Positions 62,398-64,000 of a stretch of DNA of 64,000 nucleotides are shown piece by piece. The first letter of the stretch is position 1. Each line of letters starts with the position of its first letter. The stretch comes from Lysobacterales bacterium (GTDB taxonomy: Bacteria; Pseudomonadota; Gammaproteobacteria; Xanthomonadales; Xanthomonadaceae): positions 2,540,427 to 2,604,426 of the forward strand of contig JADCRD010000001.1 in the NCBI GenBank assembly GCA_014946745.1, in the 5' to 3' direction. The notes beneath the pieces were generated by a model that saw nothing but the letters and a program-made list of their open reading frames with translations, did not search any database and was not told the DNA's origin. The position numbers and the translations under genes were made by a program.

Positions 62398-62655
62398 ATG
62401 CGAATCTTCCTGCAGCAGCCGCCGGCCGCCGGCGAGCCCACCCGCTACCACAAGCTCACCCTCGAACAGGACCTGCTCGGCAGCTGGTGGCTGCACCGCG
62501 AGAGCGGCCAGGTCGGCGGTCGCGCCACCGCCAAGCGCGAGGTCTACCCTGGCCAGATCGAGGCACTTGCCGCCTTTGAAGCCGCCCGCGACGCCCAGCT
62601 GAAGCGCGGCTTCCGCATCACCTTTTCCGAAGGCGCGGAGGCGCCGCGTCGATGA
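62398..62655 (+). CDS. Small WGR-domain-like protein
   Basis: 85 residues. [50 protein letters not shown] reads as a stand-alone WGR-type domain: aromatic residues in the first strands and '[15 protein letters not shown]' in the position of the WGR signature, with the Trp replaced by Gly. WGR domains occur in PARPs and MolR-type proteins, where they contact nucleic acid, and small bacterial versions are of unknown function. It overlaps hemE by four bases (ATGA), so it is translated with it. DNA or RNA binding here is inference. Confidence 0.7.
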   Translation: MRIFLQQPPAAGEPTRYHKLTLEQDLLGSWWLHRESGQVGGRATAKREVYPGQIEALAAFEAARDAQLKRGFRITFSEGAEAPRR

Positions 62656-63716
62656 CATTCGAACCGCTGAAGAACGACCGCTTCCTGCGCGCGCTGCGGC
62701 GCGAGCCGGTGGACTGCACACCCATCTGGATCATGCGCCAGGCGGGCCGTTACCTGCCGGAGTACCGTGACAGTCGCGCCCGCGCCGGCAGCTTCCTGGC
62801 GATGGCCAAGAACCCGGACTTCGCCTGCGAAGTCACCCTGCAGCCGCTGGACCGCTTCCCGCTGGACGCGGCCATCCTGTTCTCCGACATCCTGACCGTG
62901 CCCGACGCGATGGGGCTGGGTCTGTACTTCGCCGAAGGCGAAGGCCCGAAGTTCGAGCGACCAGTGCGCAGCGAGGCCGACATTGCGAAGCTCACCGTGC
63001 CCGACATGGCGCAGGACCTGGGCTATGTCATGGACGCCGTGAGCCTGATCCGCCGTGAGCTGCGTGGGCGGGTGCCGCTGATCGGATTCTCCGGCAGCCC
63101 GTGGACCCTGGCTTGCTACATGGTGGAAGGCGGCGGCTCGGACAATTTCTCGAAGATCAAGGCGATGGCGCTGAATGCGCCAGCCGCCCTGCACCGCCTG
63201 CTGGAAGTCACCACCGAGGCGGTGATCGCCTACCTCGCCGCGCAGCGCGCGGCAGGCGCCCAGGCCCTGCAGGTCTTCGACACCTGGGGCGGGGTCTTGA
63301 GCCCGCGCCTGTACCGCGAGTTCTCGCTGCGCTACTTGAAGCGCATCGCCGAGGCCCTGGACCGCGGCGAAGGCGCCGAGCGCACCCCGCTGATCCTGTT
63401 CGGCCGCGGCAACGGCCCCTACCTCGCCGAGCTGGCGGACACCGGTGCCGAAGCCTTGGGCGTGGACTGGCTCACCGACCTGTCGGAAGCCCGCGCCCGC
63501 ACTGGCGGCCGGGTGGCCCTGCAGGGCAACCTCGATCCCTGCGTGCTCTACGCCGAGCCCGAGGTCATCCGCAGCGAAGTGGCGGCAACGCTCGCCTCGT
63601 ATGGCGAAGGCCCCGGGCACGTCTTCAACCTCGGCCACGGCGTTTCGCCAGACATGCAGCCCGAGCACGTGGCGGCGCTTGTGGAGGCAGTGCACGCGCT
63701 CAGCCGGAAGCCCTGA
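62652..63716 (+). CDS. hemE: Uroporphyrinogen decarboxylase
   Basis: 354 residues. [19 protein letters not shown] is the N-terminal signature; substrate residues in [53 protein letters not shown] and [24 protein letters not shown] complete the family pattern. Decarboxylates uroporphyrinogen III to coproporphyrinogen III in heme synthesis. Translationally coupled to the small WGR-like gene before it. Confidence 0.97.
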   Translation: MTFEPLKNDRFLRALRREPVDCTPIWIMRQAGRYLPEYRDSRARAGSFLAMAKNPDFACEVTLQPLDRFPLDAAILFSDILTVPDAMGLGLYFAEGEGPKFERPVRSEADIAKLTVPDMAQDLGYVMDAVSLIRRELRGRVPLIGFSGSPWTLACYMVEGGGSDNFSKIKAMALNAPAALHRLLEVTTEAVIAYLAAQRAAGAQALQVFDTWGGVLSPRLYREFSLRYLKRIAEALDRGEGAERTPLILFGRGNGPYLAELADTGAEALGVDWLTDLSEARARTGGRVALQGNLDPCVLYAEPEVIRSEVAATLASYGEGPGHVFNLGHGVSPDMQPEHVAALVEAVHALSRKP

Positions 63717-64000
63717 TCCTGCGAGCGCAAAGCGCACTACGGCGGGCCGCTGCGGGGCTGGCGGCGAGAGGCTGAGCGGATTGCAGGCGCCCTCACTCAC
63801 GGGCGGATCGCGCTGCTAGAGCGGTGGCGCACCTGCGGCCACACGGATCGCGTCGATCGCGAATCCTGATCCTTGGCCGCATCGGCGGCGCGCGTTCGGA
63901 CTCGCCCCGGCTGAATCCGGCCGCGCCTTCCCGATCCTGCGGCGCGCGCTGCCGCGCGTCCGGCACGCCTGCTGTCCTGGGCCTCGCGCTAGACCCCAGC
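63717..64000. other. 284-bp stretch after hemE to the window end
   Basis: GC-rich with no supported gene on either strand and no clear terminator hairpin with a U-run. Nothing recognisable is seen before the window edge. Confidence 0.5.

Overview
The window reads as a chromosomal segment of a high-GC gammaproteobacterium, most likely of the order Lysobacterales (Xanthomonadales). This rests on the gene content: a CbrA-like sodium-symporter/histidine kinase next to a PHB-depolymerase-type esterase, an ahpC-ahpF pair, a complete ccmABCDEFGHI operon followed by a MetX-family acyltransferase, an exosortase H, a 30S protein THX, and intergenic arrays of GGGATTG/GATTCGGG heptamers. Almost all non-coding frames are open over long stretches, as expected from high GC at third codon positions, so genes were chosen by domain content and start context. 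No rRNA, tRNA, CRISPR array, insertion sequence or prophage was seen; the segment looks like stable chromosome.

Layout. 1-25 kb is nearly all on the minus strand: truncated symporter/kinase, esterase lipoprotein, TonB receptor (with a divergent GntP permease), a secreted DUF4397 protein, a two-component pair, a large membrane Ser/Thr kinase with its overlapping beta-propeller gene and a CsgG-like lipoprotein-family gene, an omega-amidase/aminotransferase pair, and a large secreted subtilase. 25-33.2 kb is the plus-strand cytochrome c maturation operon ending in the MetX-family gene. 33.3-37 kb holds THX, a hotdog thioesterase-like gene, and a divergent MerC / histidine-rich TonB receptor pair with zinc-uptake features. 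37.4-42.5 kb holds two unknown minus-strand genes and a two-component system whose kinase and regulator are separated by a small exported protein and a TPR/outer-membrane-barrel protein. 42.7-44.9 kb is zur with an overlapping exported zinc deacylase. 45-55.3 kb holds housekeeping genes (gltX, cyclophilin, lpxH, acyl-CoA dehydrogenase, dxs) mixed with small accessory genes. 55.4-58.9 kb is ahpF-ahpC with an OxyR-type site and an orphan response regulator. 59-63.7 kb holds an SDR-type protein, exosortase H, aroK-aroB, a small WGR-like protein and hemE.

How they work together. CcmA-I together mature c-type cytochromes. The aminotransferase and C-N hydrolase fit the glutamine-transaminase/omega-amidase route of methionine salvage. 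AhpC/AhpF form a peroxide-reducing pair. Zur, the MerC protein, the His/Asp/Glu-rich receptor and possibly the exported metal-dependent deacylase look like one zinc-homeostasis theme. The items most worth following are a repeated C-terminal module shared by two secreted proteins, the kinase/propeller/CsgG locus, the split two-component locus around a Slam-like barrel, the lone exosortase H, and paired inverted heptamer arrays between genes.
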